DNA of 64,000 nt from Aggregatilineales bacterium (GCA_030834905.1 JAUQWZ010000011.1:496001-560000); one strand, 5' to 3'. Positions 8,203-16,963 are shown, counted from the first letter of the stretch. Notes: generated by a model not told the origin, from the letters alone. Numbers and translations: made by a program.

Positions 8203-9192
8203 TTATGCCAACTCATAAACGATCTCGACAAGCTGTTCCGCAATTTCGACGATGTCGCGCTGCGCCGCAAATGCCAGACACACCCCGGCGGGACGGCGCA
8301 CCTTCTCGATCCAGGCTGGCGGAATGACCGCCGTCCCGTGAATCGCGCCCGAAAGCGCCCCAACCACCGCGCTGATGGTATCGGCGTCACGCCCGAAATT
8401 GCCCGCCCAGAACAGCCCCTTGCGAAAATCTCCGCCGGTCATGTAAAAGACGGCATACGCCTGCGGCAGAGCTTCAGCAGCCATTGAATGTACTGGTGTC
8501 CACAGATCAGAATGTAATCGTTCCCATACCTCCTCAATTGAATTTGCCTGCTGGCACAGCGTCATGGTGTGGTCGAGCGTGCGTCCCAGCCAGCTATCGA
8601 CTGGAATGTATTCTCGACCAGCGGCAATAATCTCCTCAGGGGTCGCGTCAGTCAGCGCGACGGCAACGCTGGCAGCCACTGCCTGCGCGCCCCAGATGCC
8701 ATCATTGGCGTGACTGATCTCGGCTTCGATGGCGGCAAGCGCGGCAGCCCGCGCCGGGTTGCCCACGCACATGATGCCCACCGGCGCGATCCGCATCGCC
8801 GCGCCGTCGTCGTTGTTCTGCACATTGTCTCTGCCGGTGCGCGGGGGCAGCCAGCCTCGTTCCAGGTTGGCAACCGCGCCGTACAGCGGCTTGCCGCCGC
8901 GCGCTTTCGCCCCGCCCTGTTCGAGAATGTATTTCTTCCAGGACGCCACCAGATGCTCGGATGTCAGGTTGCCCCGACAGTCAATCAGCGTCTGGGCGGT
9001 CAGGACGGCAAACTCGGTGTCATCGGTGCTTTTCGCGCCTTCGTAAAGCTCGGTGATGATTCCATAACGCTGACGGTAGCTGTCGCTGCGCCCTAAGTCG
9101 CCAAAGGCATCGCCGACGGCTAACCCGAGCAGACAGGCTTTCGCCCGGTCGAGAAAATCGCCGTGATGATCAGGGCTGTCGATTGTGTTCAT
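8203..9192 (-). CDS. ADP-ribosylglycohydrolase-family protein
   Basis: A 329-residue cytoplasmic protein of the ARH/DraG family at normal length. The acidic dinuclear-metal motifs are intact: STDDTEFAV near residue 57, NNDDGAAMR near 125, and FGRDADTISAVVG near 265. It is the first gene of the operon, 35 nt ahead of the binding-protein gene, and lies directly behind a LacI operator and promoter. Family members cleave ADP-ribose or related N-glycosides. In this transport operon a catabolic role on an imported ribosylated or glycosidic compound is the simplest reading. Confidence 0.88.
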   Translation of the reverse strand: MNTIDSPDHHGDFLDRAKACLLGLAVGDAFGDLGRSDSYRQRYGIITELYEGAKSTDDTEFAVLTAQTLIDCRGNLTSEHLVASWKKYILEQGGAKARGGKPLYGAVANLERGWLPPRTGRDNVQNNDDGAAMRIAPVGIMCVGNPARAAALAAIEAEISHANDGIWGAQAVAASVAVALTDATPEEIIAAGREYIPVDSWLGRTLDHTMTLCQQANSIEEVWERLHSDLWTPVHSMAAEALPQAYAVFYMTGGDFRKGLFWAGNFGRDADTISAVVGALSGAIHGTAVIPPAWIEKVRRPAGVCLAFAAQRDIVEIAEQLVEIVYELA

Positions 9193-9223
9193 CCAAAAGT
9201 CCCTGGTTGATAATGCGTGTAAA

Positions 9224-9237
9224 TGAGAACGTTCTCA
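9224..9237. promoter_or_regulatory. LacI-family operator of the ARH/CUT1 operon
   Basis: The perfect palindrome TGAGAACGTTCTCA has the central CG of LacI-family sites and lies just downstream of the operon's -10 box, covering the likely start point. Almost the same site lies in front of the adjacent lacI-type gene at 10333-10348. Confidence 0.85.
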
Positions 9238-9240
9238 ATC

Positions 9241-9269
9241 ACTATAGCGACATTTTCGACTCAATGCAA
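9241..9269 (-). promoter_or_regulatory. Promoter of the ARH/CUT1 operon
   Basis: On the minus strand, TTGCAT (9269-9264) and TATAGT (9246-9241) are spaced by 17 nt. The operator at 9224-9237 follows at once, a steric-block arrangement. Confidence 0.7.
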
Positions 9270-9282
9270 CACATTCGTGGAA

Positions 9283-10314
9283 TCAGTTTTTTTCGATGGG
9301 ATCGGCGATGCGCGGCGCGGCAGTCGTGCCGCGTTTGATCAGCTCGCAGGGCAGCTTGATGTGTTCAGGTCCCGAACGCCGTTCGCCCCGCAGTGCCTGA
9401 ATCAGCAGTTCGGCGGCTTTGCCCCCAATTTCATACTTGGGCTTGGCGACAGTGGTCAACGGCGGCAGCATGACGGCGGCGGCGTAAATATCGTCCATGC
9501 CAACAATCGACACATCCTCCGGCACCGACCAGCCGAGCGCGTGGGCGGCTTTCAACGCGCCGATTGCCAGCATGTCATTGGCGGCAAAGACGGTGGTGGG
9601 CGGCGATTCCAGCCTGAGCAGATGCGTCATGGCTTCATAGCCGGATTCGTCGGTAAAGTCAGTCGTGTAAACCAGCCGGTCATCCATCGGCAGATGATTA
9701 CGGGCGTGGAATGTCAGGTAGTTATGATAGCGGGTGTGCGCCTTGCCCCGCCGTGACTGCCCGGCGATTAAGCCGATGCGACGATGCCCCAGTTCGAGCA
9801 GATAGGTCAGGATATCGTCGACTCCCTGTTCAGTGTCGCTGCCTACGGCGTCAAAATCGGGGTAATTCTCGCCGCCGCCGAGCGTCACAACCGGGATGCG
9901 CAGGTCTTTCAGTTCGTCATTGGAGACGGCGGCGGGGTTGATGATCAGACCATCGAAGCGGTTGCGCCGCACCAGCCGGAGATACTGCTGTTCGCGCTCG
10001 CGGCTCCAATCGCTGTTGACGGTCACGGTGGCAAAGCCGTAGCGCTCAAGCGTATCCTGCGCGCCGCGCGCCACCACCGTCCAGAAGGGGTTGGTGATGT
10101 CGGGGATCGACAGCGCGATCATGTTGGTCTGGTTGGTGCGCAGGCTTCCGGCGACGGCGTTGCGCTCGTAGCCAAGCTGGGCGGCGGCTTCGAGGACGCG
10201 CTCGCGCGTTTCGAGGCGCACCAGTTCCTGCTCGCCATTGATCACCCGCGCGACGGTTGCCTTCGATACGCCCGCCAACCGCGCTACGTCGATGATGGTC
10301 GGTCTACGCGCCAC
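9283..10314 (-). CDS. LacI-family transcriptional regulator of the ARH/CUT1 operon
   Basis: A 343-residue regulator. Residues 4-55 hold the LacI helix-turn-helix (TIIDVARLAGVSKATVARVING), and the rest is a periplasmic-binding-protein-like sensor domain. It is transcribed in the same direction as the downstream ARH/CUT1 genes and separated from them by a promoter and operator. Its own promoter carries a nearly identical operator, so autoregulation and repression of the transport operon are both likely. The inducer is unknown. Confidence 0.93.
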   Translation of the reverse strand: MARRPTIIDVARLAGVSKATVARVINGEQELVRLETRERVLEAAAQLGYERNAVAGSLRTNQTNMIALSIPDITNPFWTVVARGAQDTLERYGFATVTVNSDWSREREQQYLRLVRRNRFDGLIINPAAVSNDELKDLRIPVVTLGGGENYPDFDAVGSDTEQGVDDILTYLLELGHRRIGLIAGQSRRGKAHTRYHNYLTFHARNHLPMDDRLVYTTDFTDESGYEAMTHLLRLESPPTTVFAANDMLAIGALKAAHALGWSVPEDVSIVGMDDIYAAAVMLPPLTTVAKPKYEIGGKAAELLIQALRGERRSGPEHIKLPCELIKRGTTAAPRIADPIEKN

Positions 10315-10332
10315 TGTCCCCGGTTCTCCGCT

Positions 10333-10348
10333 GTGATAACGTTCTCAC
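10333..10348. promoter_or_regulatory. LacI-family operator before its own gene
   Basis: GTGATAACGTTCTCAC is a 16-bp palindrome with one mismatch and the same AACGTT centre as the site at 9224-9237. It lies between the -10 box and the lacI start. Confidence 0.8.
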
Positions 10349-10351
10349 GGT

Positions 10352-10380
10352 ATGGTAGTGCAGCCACAACCGCCTGTCAA
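10352..10380 (-). promoter_or_regulatory. Promoter of the lacI-type gene
   Basis: On the minus strand a consensus TTGACA (10380-10375) and TACCAT (10357-10352) are 17 nt apart, just upstream of the operator. Confidence 0.6.
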
Positions 10381-10454
10381 ATGTCGGCAGGGCGTGTATT
10401 CGATAAATGCACGCCCCGCAGCTGCGAAAATCATGTCCGATGCGCCTCAGGCGC

Positions 10455-11417
10455 TTACAGCCCCGATTCGTTCCGCGCGGGGCGGCGCAGCAGGCGCATC
10501 ATGCCGAATCCAGCCAGACTTACCAGCAGCACGCCAGCCATGCCAGCCGCCGCCGTCGTCAGCGCCGGGTTGGCGATGAACGGCACCGTGTAATCGGGCA
10601 GCAAGCCCGGCAGCAGCGACTGCGACTGCCCGGCAAAACCGTAATCCAGCGCCACGCTTTCCAGTCCATCCGGCAGCGCGCTCGCCAGCGGCGAAACCAG
10701 CGCCAGCGCCAGCGCTATCAGCAGCCCCGCCCCAATCCAGTGTGACGAGCGCTCAGGCAGCGCCGCCTCGTCCAGCAGTTCGCGTTTCGTCCGGTCAATG
10801 AACATCAGCGCGCCAAACGTCAGGAAGGCTTCGCCCAGACCGATCACCGCATGGATGCCGACCATTGCTGGCAGCGCCATGCCCAGCGGCACCATGCCAG
10901 AAGCGGCAAGCTCAACGGCGGCAGCAGCGGCAGCCACGACCACGCTCACCCATGCGCCGAATGTCACGCCAACAAACAGCCCGCGCTGGCGTCCGAAGAG
11001 GCGGACACATGCCCAGTAGACGCTGTAGCCGACAAAGACGCTGAGAACAGCCATATTCAGAATGTTGAAGCCGAGCGTCAGCAGCCCGCCATCATGGAAT
11101 ACAAACGATTGAATAACCAGCACGCTGGTGATGGTCAGCATTGCCGACCAGGGACCGAGCAGCACCGCCGCCAGCGCCCCGCCGATCAGGTGACCCGACG
11201 TGCCGCCGATGACCGGATAGTTGAGCATCTGCGCGGCGAAAATAACGCCTGCCAGCACGCCAACCATCGGCACGCGGTGACTGCCCTTCTGCTGGCGCAC
11301 GCGCAGCACCGCCATCATCAGCATCAGCCCGGCAAGCATATACCCGACCACTGAAACCGGCAGGCTGAGGAAGCCATCCGGGATGTGCATTGCCAGCGTT
11401 GTCGGAAATTGAACCAT
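10455..11417 (-). CDS. CbiM/NikM-type energy-coupling-factor metal permease (MN fusion)
   Basis: A 320-residue membrane protein. The CbiM core (residues 10-215) has the metal-site start MHIPDGFLS and the GGTSGHLIGGAL histidine segment. The C-terminal part resembles the CbiN/PDGLE region (ASALPDGLESVA near residue 243, then a final membrane helix), as in NikMN fusions. It takes up cobalt or nickel as the substrate-specific part of an ECF transporter. The ribosome site AAGGGGGA favours the ATG at 11417, which adds nine residues before MHIPDG. In characterised CbiM/NikM the N-terminal Met-His binds the metal, so either the ATG at 11390 is used or the leader is removed. No CbiQ or CbiO genes are adjacent. 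Confidence 0.88.
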   Translation of the reverse strand: MVQFPTTLAMHIPDGFLSLPVSVVGYMLAGLMLMMAVLRVRQQKGSHRVPMVGVLAGVIFAAQMLNYPVIGGTSGHLIGGALAAVLLGPWSAMLTITSVLVIQSFVFHDGGLLTLGFNILNMAVLSVFVGYSVYWACVRLFGRQRGLFVGVTFGAWVSVVVAAAAAAVELAASGMVPLGMALPAMVGIHAVIGLGEAFLTFGALMFIDRTKRELLDEAALPERSSHWIGAGLLIALALALVSPLASALPDGLESVALDYGFAGQSQSLLPGLLPDYTVPFIANPALTTAAAGMAGVLLVSLAGFGMMRLLRRPARNESGL

Positions 11418-11434
11418 CAGTTCCCCCTTGGGCT

Positions 11435-11454
11435 AAACGAGTCAATGCTCGTTT
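11435..11454. promoter_or_regulatory. Small inverted repeat in the metal-permease leader
   Basis: AAACGAG and CTCGTTT flank a 6-nt loop immediately upstream of the ribosome site of the CbiM/NikM gene. It could be an operator or a leader hairpin. No cobalamin riboswitch core was recognised. Confidence 0.3.
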
Positions 11455-11575
11455 TACAGTTCATGCGCCAATTGAAACACACCGACGACTTCACGACGGA
11501 TGACGAAACTCAGGCGTACATCCGTGATCAAGCTCACCAGATCGGACGGCGCGTTACACGGCTGCCGGAGATTGG

Positions 11576-12835
11576 TTATTTTCCGGGCGTCTCTTCTTCG
11601 ATGACTCCGATCAGATCGTCAATGCTGGTGAAGCTTTTGCGCTCCATGATCCAGCGCGAGCTGATGCGAATGACGCAGCGCTCGGCAGCGGCGCGCTGTT
11701 TCAAATCGGCGATGCTGGATATATCCCACACCGTCACAATGCCCATCATCCGGCGCAGCGCCTCGCACGCCCCATGACCGGCGGTGTCCTGAAGCAGTTT
11801 CAGGATATACGCCCGGCGATATTCGGCAAACGCCGCCTGCCCGCCGTGATAATCCCAGTAGGCGTTCGGCACTAATTCACCCTGATTATGCTGCGCCCAC
11901 AGATCGTCAAATTTGCGCGCGAACAGCGTCCAGACGTCGCGGATCAGCGACAGCAGATAGCGCTGGTATTCAGCCCGCTGGCTGGCGTCCGGCGTGTGGG
12001 CGAAGTGAGAGGCGTAATTCAGGACGAGGTTCGACAGCAGCGCGCCGACGTCGTAACCCATCGGTCCAAAGAAGGCGAATTCGGGATCGATCACCCGGGT
12101 ATCGGTCTGGTTGACCATGATGCTGCCGGTGTGCAGGTCGCTGTGAATCAGCGCCTGCGTGTGGGTCATGTAGCTTTCCTTCAACTCGCCAATGGCAAGC
12201 TTGAGCGGCGAATTGGCGCGCACCGCTTTGACCTCAGGCTCGATCTCCGGGTTCCAGTTGTTGTCTGGCGACTCCATATACGGGTTGGTATAGACAAAAT
12301 CCTCCTGTATTTTGCACAGATGAGGGTTGATATAGGTCGCCTGTAGGGTCTTCTTCTCCAGCCCGGTCAGGTACAGGTCAGATGTCTTAAAGAGGATGGT
12401 CGCCAGAAAGGTCGAGATATCCTCGGTAAATTTCGGGAAGCGCTGGCGACTTACCAGCGGCTTGCGCATGACTTCGTGGTGACCGAGGTATTCCATGGCA
12501 ACCAGCGACATATCCTCGTCATACAGGTAAACTTCCGGCGCAAGACCGGGCGTAAGCCGGTTGTACAGCAGCAGCGCCTGCGACTCAAAGCGCATTCGCT
12601 CGCGCGTCAGGGGCCAGGAATCGCCCGCCACGCGCAGGAACGGCACCGCCTGCTTGACGATCACCGCCTGTTCGGGATCGCGCTCATTCTGAACGACAAA
12701 GACGAGATTGAGGTTGCCATCGCCCACTTCGGACGCTTTAAGCCCCGCCTGGCTGTCGAAAAGGTCTTTGGTGGCGGGAGAGCCGCGGAGATAATCCACT
12801 ACAGTGGTGGTGTCCAGCGCGTGATAGTTGCTCAT
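11576..12835 (-). CDS. mtnK: S-methyl-5-thioribose kinase
   Basis: A 419-residue cytoplasmic kinase of the MtnK/aminoglycoside-phosphotransferase fold and of normal length. The catalytic loop is HSDLHTGSIM (residues 231-240), followed by the metal-binding IDPEFAFFGPMGYDVG (249-264), both characteristic of MtnK. It phosphorylates 5-methylthioribose to its 1-phosphate in methionine salvage. The ribosome site AAGGAAGG precedes the ATG. No mtnA or later salvage gene is in view. It lies 223 nt downstream of an RbsABC-like transporter in the same direction, with palindromic repeats between, so co-transcription with a pentose-type importer is possible. Confidence 0.94.
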   Translation of the reverse strand: MSNYHALDTTTVVDYLRGSPATKDLFDSQAGLKASEVGDGNLNLVFVVQNERDPEQAVIVKQAVPFLRVAGDSWPLTRERMRFESQALLLYNRLTPGLAPEVYLYDEDMSLVAMEYLGHHEVMRKPLVSRQRFPKFTEDISTFLATILFKTSDLYLTGLEKKTLQATYINPHLCKIQEDFVYTNPYMESPDNNWNPEIEPEVKAVRANSPLKLAIGELKESYMTHTQALIHSDLHTGSIMVNQTDTRVIDPEFAFFGPMGYDVGALLSNLVLNYASHFAHTPDASQRAEYQRYLLSLIRDVWTLFARKFDDLWAQHNQGELVPNAYWDYHGGQAAFAEYRRAYILKLLQDTAGHGACEALRRMMGIVTVWDISSIADLKQRAAAERCVIRISSRWIMERKSFTSIDDLIGVIEEETPGK

Positions 12836-12882
12836 ATCCTTCCTTCTTCAGTATCGGGGACTCATTACAGTAAATTCAGACA

Positions 12883-12905
12883 GGGGCGACTCGGTGAGCC
12901 GCCCC
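12883..12905. repeat. GC-rich palindrome of the GTAGGG family
   Basis: GGGGCG and CGCCCC with inner CTC/GAG form a 23-nt hairpin. It is nearly identical to the core at 55402-55422. Confidence 0.6.
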
Positions 12906-12928
12906 ATGAGTACCAAAATACGGGGCAT

Positions 12929-12994
12929 GTAGGGACACGATAATATCGTGTCCGTTTTGTTCAGTGCAGCGGTCACCATGTATGGTGTCCCTAC
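12929..12994. repeat. Paired-hairpin GTAGGGACAC repeat
   Basis: The element starts GTAGGGACAC and ends GTGTCCCTAC. It contains two palindromes: GGACACGATA around one A, and GGTCACCAT paired with ATGGTGTCC. Similar double elements lie at 34344-34410 and 37878-37940. Confidence 0.75.
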
Positions 12995-13058
12995 CATCGC
13001 CGTCTTTAATTGCGCATGTGTATTATCACGCCCCTACATAATAATCCCATGCCCTGCT

Positions 13059-14084
13059 TTACCCTACTTTATCGCGCGGCGCTCTGCCAGAAAAGACGAG
13101 GTTGATACCCAGCGCAGCCAGCAGCACAACACCGGTGATGAACTCTTTCAGGTAAATGTCGATCTGCGGCATGTTATCCAGCCCGTTGCGCAGCGTGCCA
13201 TAAATCAGCAGTCCGATAATCGTCTGCGGGATGCCGCCGCGCCCGCCGGTCAGCGCTGTTCCGCCCAGCACTACCGCGCCGATGGTATCGATCAGATAGC
13301 TGGGGATAACGTCAGGATAGGCGCTGCCGAGCCGCCCCATGCTGACGATTCCCGCCAGCCCGGACGTGAAACCGGCAATCGTCAGGGTGATAACCAGCAC
13401 CAAATTCGTGTTCACGCCCACCAACCGCGCCGCCGGTTTGCTGGCGCCGGTCATATACACGTAGCGCCCGAAGCGGGTATAGCGCAGCACGATATGCCCC
13501 GCCAGCAGCGTCAGGCAGGCGACGATGATGATCACCCGGATACCATCAGTTCCGCCGATGCGTCCGCTGCCCAGAAACACGGACAGTTCGGGCAGATTGC
13601 TGATGGTGCGCCCTTTGCTGACATAGGTGTTCAAGCCGCCAGCGATGTAGGAAATCGCCAGCGTCGACATAAAGGTCGGGATGCGGAAGCGCGTGCTGGC
13701 AACACCCGCGACCAGCCCCAGCAGCGTTGCCACGCCCAAGCCTGCCAGCAGCGGTATCGGCTCCTGAAGACCCATGTTGTTGAACAGGTACGCCGCGACC
13801 ATGCCGCTTAAGCTGGCAGTGGCGGCGATGCTCAGGTCGATCTCGCCCGTCAGCAGCACGAAGGTCATGCCGGTGCCGAAAATTGCCAGCGTCGAAATCT
13901 GCACCAGGATGTTGTTCAGGTTGGCGGGACGCCCAAACGAGGGTGCCGAAACCCAGAAAAAGATAATCATCGCCACCAGCGTCCAGACCGGAGCGAGGGT
14001 CGTGATCCACTGCCGCAGGGTTCTTGGCGTAATCCCGGCTTGCACGCTCGGCGCGGGGGATTCGATGTCGGTTTTTATGCTCAT
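13059..14084 (-). CDS. RbsC-like sugar ABC transporter permease (CUT2)
   Basis: A 341-residue membrane permease of the ribose/xylose/AI-2 class with 8-10 hydrophobic segments. The family loop GAVVLGGTALTGGRGGIPQTIIG lies near residues 268-290. It overlaps the ATPase gene by 4 bases (ATGA). With that ATPase and the Tat-exported binding protein upstream it forms a complete CUT2 importer. The substrate cannot be named from sequence; the downstream methylthioribose kinase makes a ribose-like compound worth considering. Confidence 0.92.
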   Translation of the reverse strand: MSIKTDIESPAPSVQAGITPRTLRQWITTLAPVWTLVAMIIFFWVSAPSFGRPANLNNILVQISTLAIFGTGMTFVLLTGEIDLSIAATASLSGMVAAYLFNNMGLQEPIPLLAGLGVATLLGLVAGVASTRFRIPTFMSTLAISYIAGGLNTYVSKGRTISNLPELSVFLGSGRIGGTDGIRVIIIVACLTLLAGHIVLRYTRFGRYVYMTGASKPAARLVGVNTNLVLVITLTIAGFTSGLAGIVSMGRLGSAYPDVIPSYLIDTIGAVVLGGTALTGGRGGIPQTIIGLLIYGTLRNGLDNMPQIDIYLKEFITGVVLLAALGINLVFSGRAPRDKVG

Positions 14085-15559
14085 AGCAGCCTCATCAAAG
14101 CATCTTTATTGAGATTCTTGTTGACCATTTCCGCAACCACCCGACCACGCGACATGACCATCACGCGGTCGGAGACGGCAAGCACTGTTTCCGGCTCGCT
14201 GGAGACGACCAGCAAGCCATATCCCTGCTGGCGGAATTCGCGCAGGATATTCAGCACCTCGCTCTTCGCGCCGACATCCATACCTCGCGTCGGCTCGCTC
14301 ATCACAAACACCTTCGGCGGGTATGCCAGCCAGCGCGCGATAACAACCTTCTGCTGGTTGCCACCGCTGAGTTTTCCAACCGGGTTTTCAGGATTGGGCG
14401 GCTGGACGTTGACACGCCTCACGGCGGGTCGCGCCATCTCAAGCTCGTAATTCGCGCGCGGCATCATGCCGATTCGCTTCAGGTGCGGCATCATGACGTT
14501 ACGGAAGATCGTTTCTTCCATGAACAGGCTTTGGCGGCGCGATTCAGTGGCATATGCCAGTCCGTGAGCTATCGCGTAGGACGCGGAAAATACCGACGGA
14601 AACGTCTTTCCATCGACCGTGATCGTTCCGCTGTCAAAACGATACATGCCGAAGATGGCGCGGGCGAGGTCGAAATGCCCCGCGCCAATCGCACCATACA
14701 AGCCGACAATTTCACCCTTATTCACATTCAGCGAGATGTCGGTGAACACATCGGCGTTGAGATCCCGGACTTCAAGCAGCCTGTGACCGTTCGACTCCAC
14801 CGTCGCCACCGGCGGCGCGGTTTCTACCGCGTGCCCCAGAATCAGCGAGATGAGTTCGTCTTTATTGGTTGCCTGTCGCTCGACAGTAGCCACTTTGCGC
14901 CCATCGCGCAGCACCGTGACGCGATCCGCCACGCGCATGACTTCTTCGAGGAAATGACTGATGTAAATGATGCTTCGGTTGCCCTGGCGCAGCGTACCGA
15001 TCAGTTCAATCAGGCGTTCAACTTCCGCGGGCGAAAGCGCCGAGGTTGGCTCATCCATGATCAGCACCTGAGCGCCGGACAGCATCACCCGCAGCACTTC
15101 GACGACCTGCTGCGTCCCCAGCGGGAACATGCCCAGCGGTTTCAGCACGTCGATATGTTCAAAGCCCAGCTTTGCCAGTTCCTCGTGGGCGGTTTCGTTC
15201 ATCCGCTTCCAGTCAATGAACCCCAGGCGGTTGCGCAGTTGGCGACCAAGAAACAGGTTCTCGGCAACCGAAAGCTCCGGGATGACGCTTAGCTCCTGAT
15301 GAATCATCCCGATGCCGCGGTTGAGCGCGTCTCGCGGAGACTGCAAGTGAACCGGCTGCCCGCGCAGCAGATACTCACCTTCATATTCATTATAGATGCC
15401 GGCAAGAATCCGCATCAGCGTGGATTTCCCCGCGCCGTTCTCGCCGACCAGCGCATGGCTCTCGCCTTCGCGGAGATCAAAATCCACTGAATCGAGCGCC
15501 TGCAGGCTGAGAAATCGCTTGGAGATATTCTTGAGTTCAATTATAGGCGGGGCGTTCAT
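14081..15559 (-). CDS. RbsA-like dual-domain sugar ABC transporter ATPase (CUT2)
   Basis: A 492-residue tandem ATPase. The first domain has a full Walker A (GENGAGKST near residue 38) and Walker B LIMDEPTSAL. The second has the degenerate Walker A usual for RbsA (YGAIGAGHFDL), then LSGGNQQKVVIARWL and SEPTRGMDVGAKSE. It energises the adjoining permease. It is the only sugar ATPase gene in the window and belongs to the CUT2 class, so it does not serve the three CUT1 systems. Confidence 0.95.
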   Translation of the reverse strand: MNAPPIIELKNISKRFLSLQALDSVDFDLREGESHALVGENGAGKSTLMRILAGIYNEYEGEYLLRGQPVHLQSPRDALNRGIGMIHQELSVIPELSVAENLFLGRQLRNRLGFIDWKRMNETAHEELAKLGFEHIDVLKPLGMFPLGTQQVVEVLRVMLSGAQVLIMDEPTSALSPAEVERLIELIGTLRQGNRSIIYISHFLEEVMRVADRVTVLRDGRKVATVERQATNKDELISLILGHAVETAPPVATVESNGHRLLEVRDLNADVFTDISLNVNKGEIVGLYGAIGAGHFDLARAIFGMYRFDSGTITVDGKTFPSVFSASYAIAHGLAYATESRRQSLFMEETIFRNVMMPHLKRIGMMPRANYELEMARPAVRRVNVQPPNPENPVGKLSGGNQQKVVIARWLAYPPKVFVMSEPTRGMDVGAKSEVLNILREFRQQGYGLLVVSSEPETVLAVSDRVMVMSRGRVVAEMVNKNLNKDALMRLL

Positions 15560-15614
15560 AAGGCATGGTAACTCTTGCTAAAGAAGTAGTTGGCGGCGGC
15601 AAATGATTAAAGAG

Positions 15615-15640
15615 AGGCGGTGGTCATACGACCACCGCCT
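15615..15640 (-). terminator. Intra-operon hairpin behind the CUT2 binding-protein gene
   Basis: A perfect 11-bp stem (AGGCGGTGGTC with GACCACCGCCT) with a 4-nt loop lies just after the binding-protein stop, before the ATPase gene. The position matches the hairpins in the three CUT1 operons. Confidence 0.7.
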
Positions 15641-15648
15641 TCGGTCAT

Positions 15649-16734
15649 TTAGAACAGATATTGATCTTCCAGCCACAGTTGACCGGGGATAGAACTCATA
15701 CCGTAGTTGCTCAGCTTCCACGGCTCTTCTGCCAGGTCGGGGTTGCTGTCGATTTCGTTGAAGATCGCCGGACCATCTGCCAGCACGAAGAACGGGATTT
15801 CAGTCCGCGCCTGCTCCAAGCCAACGCTTGCCGCATATGCGCCCGCGACCACTGCCCAGCCGTGAATACGGTTGGCGGAGTTGCGCGCCGTGGCGACCAA
15901 GCCGCCGCTGGCAATCGCTTCGAGCGCGGGTGGCATCGCGTCCACGCCGCCGACGATGACCTGATCGCCCAGACCGGCATTCTCAACCACCTGACGAGCT
16001 GCCAGCGCCATGTCGTCGTTGTCAGCGAAGATCGCTGCCAAATCGGGGTGACGGTTGAGGACAGCTTCGGTCAGTTGGGCTGCCGTGTCCACGTTCCAGT
16101 CAGCCGGCTGGTCGTCCACGACTTCGATATCGGGATAGCGCCCGACAATGTTCAGGAAGCCCTGCCCGCGCGCCTGCGCGCCGGTGTGCCCTGGCTGCCC
16201 GCCAATGTGCGAGATCTTGCCCGCGCCGCCCATCAGGTCAGCCAGTTTCTGGACGACCGACTGCGACATAAACACGTTGTCTGGAGCAATGAGGGCGAGG
16301 ACGCCCATCGACTGAAGCTGATCCAGCGGGGCAATCAGCGTGTCCATATCGATGACCGGCGTTCCGGCGTCAATCAACGCCTGGATGGGTTCAACCAGCA
16401 CGCCGATGGTGTTCGGCTGAACGGCGACGAAATCCCACTCCTGAGTGGCGATCTGGTCGAATTTGGAGCGCTGTGCCGCCGGGTCAAATTCACCGTCGAA
16501 CCAGGTCACTTCAACGCCGAGCAGGTCTGCCCAGTATAGAGCCGATTCCTGTCCCTGAGCGTTCCAGGTACCAGCCAAGCCAGCGCTGGACATCGCCGCG
16601 CGCAGAGGCTGATCCTGAGCGTGAGCGCGGCGGTATTGAATGAAGCCAAGCAGATTTGCCATTGCCAGACCCGAACCGAGGGTCAAGCCACCTTTAAGTA
16701 GATCGCGGCGGGAAAGAGGACGATTCGTAGGCAT
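15649..16734 (-). CDS. RbsB-like sugar-binding protein with Tat signal
   Basis: A 361-residue periplasmic-binding-protein-fold (Peripla_BP_4) protein. The N-terminus carries a twin-arginine motif, SRRDLLKGG, and a cleavage region near AHAQD, so it is probably exported folded by Tat. The sugar-fold pattern is present (FDQIATQEWDFVAVQPN, AIFADNDDMALAARQ, GGVDAMPPALEAI). It is the first gene of the CUT2 operon and is driven by a strong promoter that overlaps that of a divergent LacI gene. Confidence 0.92.
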   Translation of the reverse strand: MPTNRPLSRRDLLKGGLTLGSGLAMANLLGFIQYRRAHAQDQPLRAAMSSAGLAGTWNAQGQESALYWADLLGVEVTWFDGEFDPAAQRSKFDQIATQEWDFVAVQPNTIGVLVEPIQALIDAGTPVIDMDTLIAPLDQLQSMGVLALIAPDNVFMSQSVVQKLADLMGGAGKISHIGGQPGHTGAQARGQGFLNIVGRYPDIEVVDDQPADWNVDTAAQLTEAVLNRHPDLAAIFADNDDMALAARQVVENAGLGDQVIVGGVDAMPPALEAIASGGLVATARNSANRIHGWAVVAGAYAASVGLEQARTEIPFFVLADGPAIFNEIDSNPDLAEEPWKLSNYGMSSIPGQLWLEDQYLF

Positions 16735-16963
16735 TCTGAGTCTCCTTAAAAAAGCTCAATTCCTGTGCATTGCGAATCCAGGACAGTGATTTATATTTTT
16801 GGAAGCCGCCCCCTTTCTGAGCATCAGTCTCATCGACGCAGGCTGCTTTAGAATGACCTGTTTTCCCACAGCCTAAACACCGGGGAAAGCGACTGCGGCG
16901 AGCAGCCGAAAAAATACTTTTTTCTGCCAGCGCATCCACAAAAAGCAGCGATAACGATGACGC

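Noticed and set aside
8169..8390. N-terminal extension of the binding-protein gene at 6879-8168
   Set aside because: It would hide the signal peptide and overlap the ARH coding end; GGAGGG precedes the ATG at 8168.
10442..10454. GCGCCTCAGGCGC as a terminator after the CbiM/NikM gene
   Set aside because: The stem is only 5 bp with a 3-nt loop and no T-run; too weak to call.
11418..11575. Cobalamin riboswitch upstream of the CbiM/NikM gene
   Set aside because: No B12-box-like core or multi-stem layout was seen, only a 7-bp inverted repeat.
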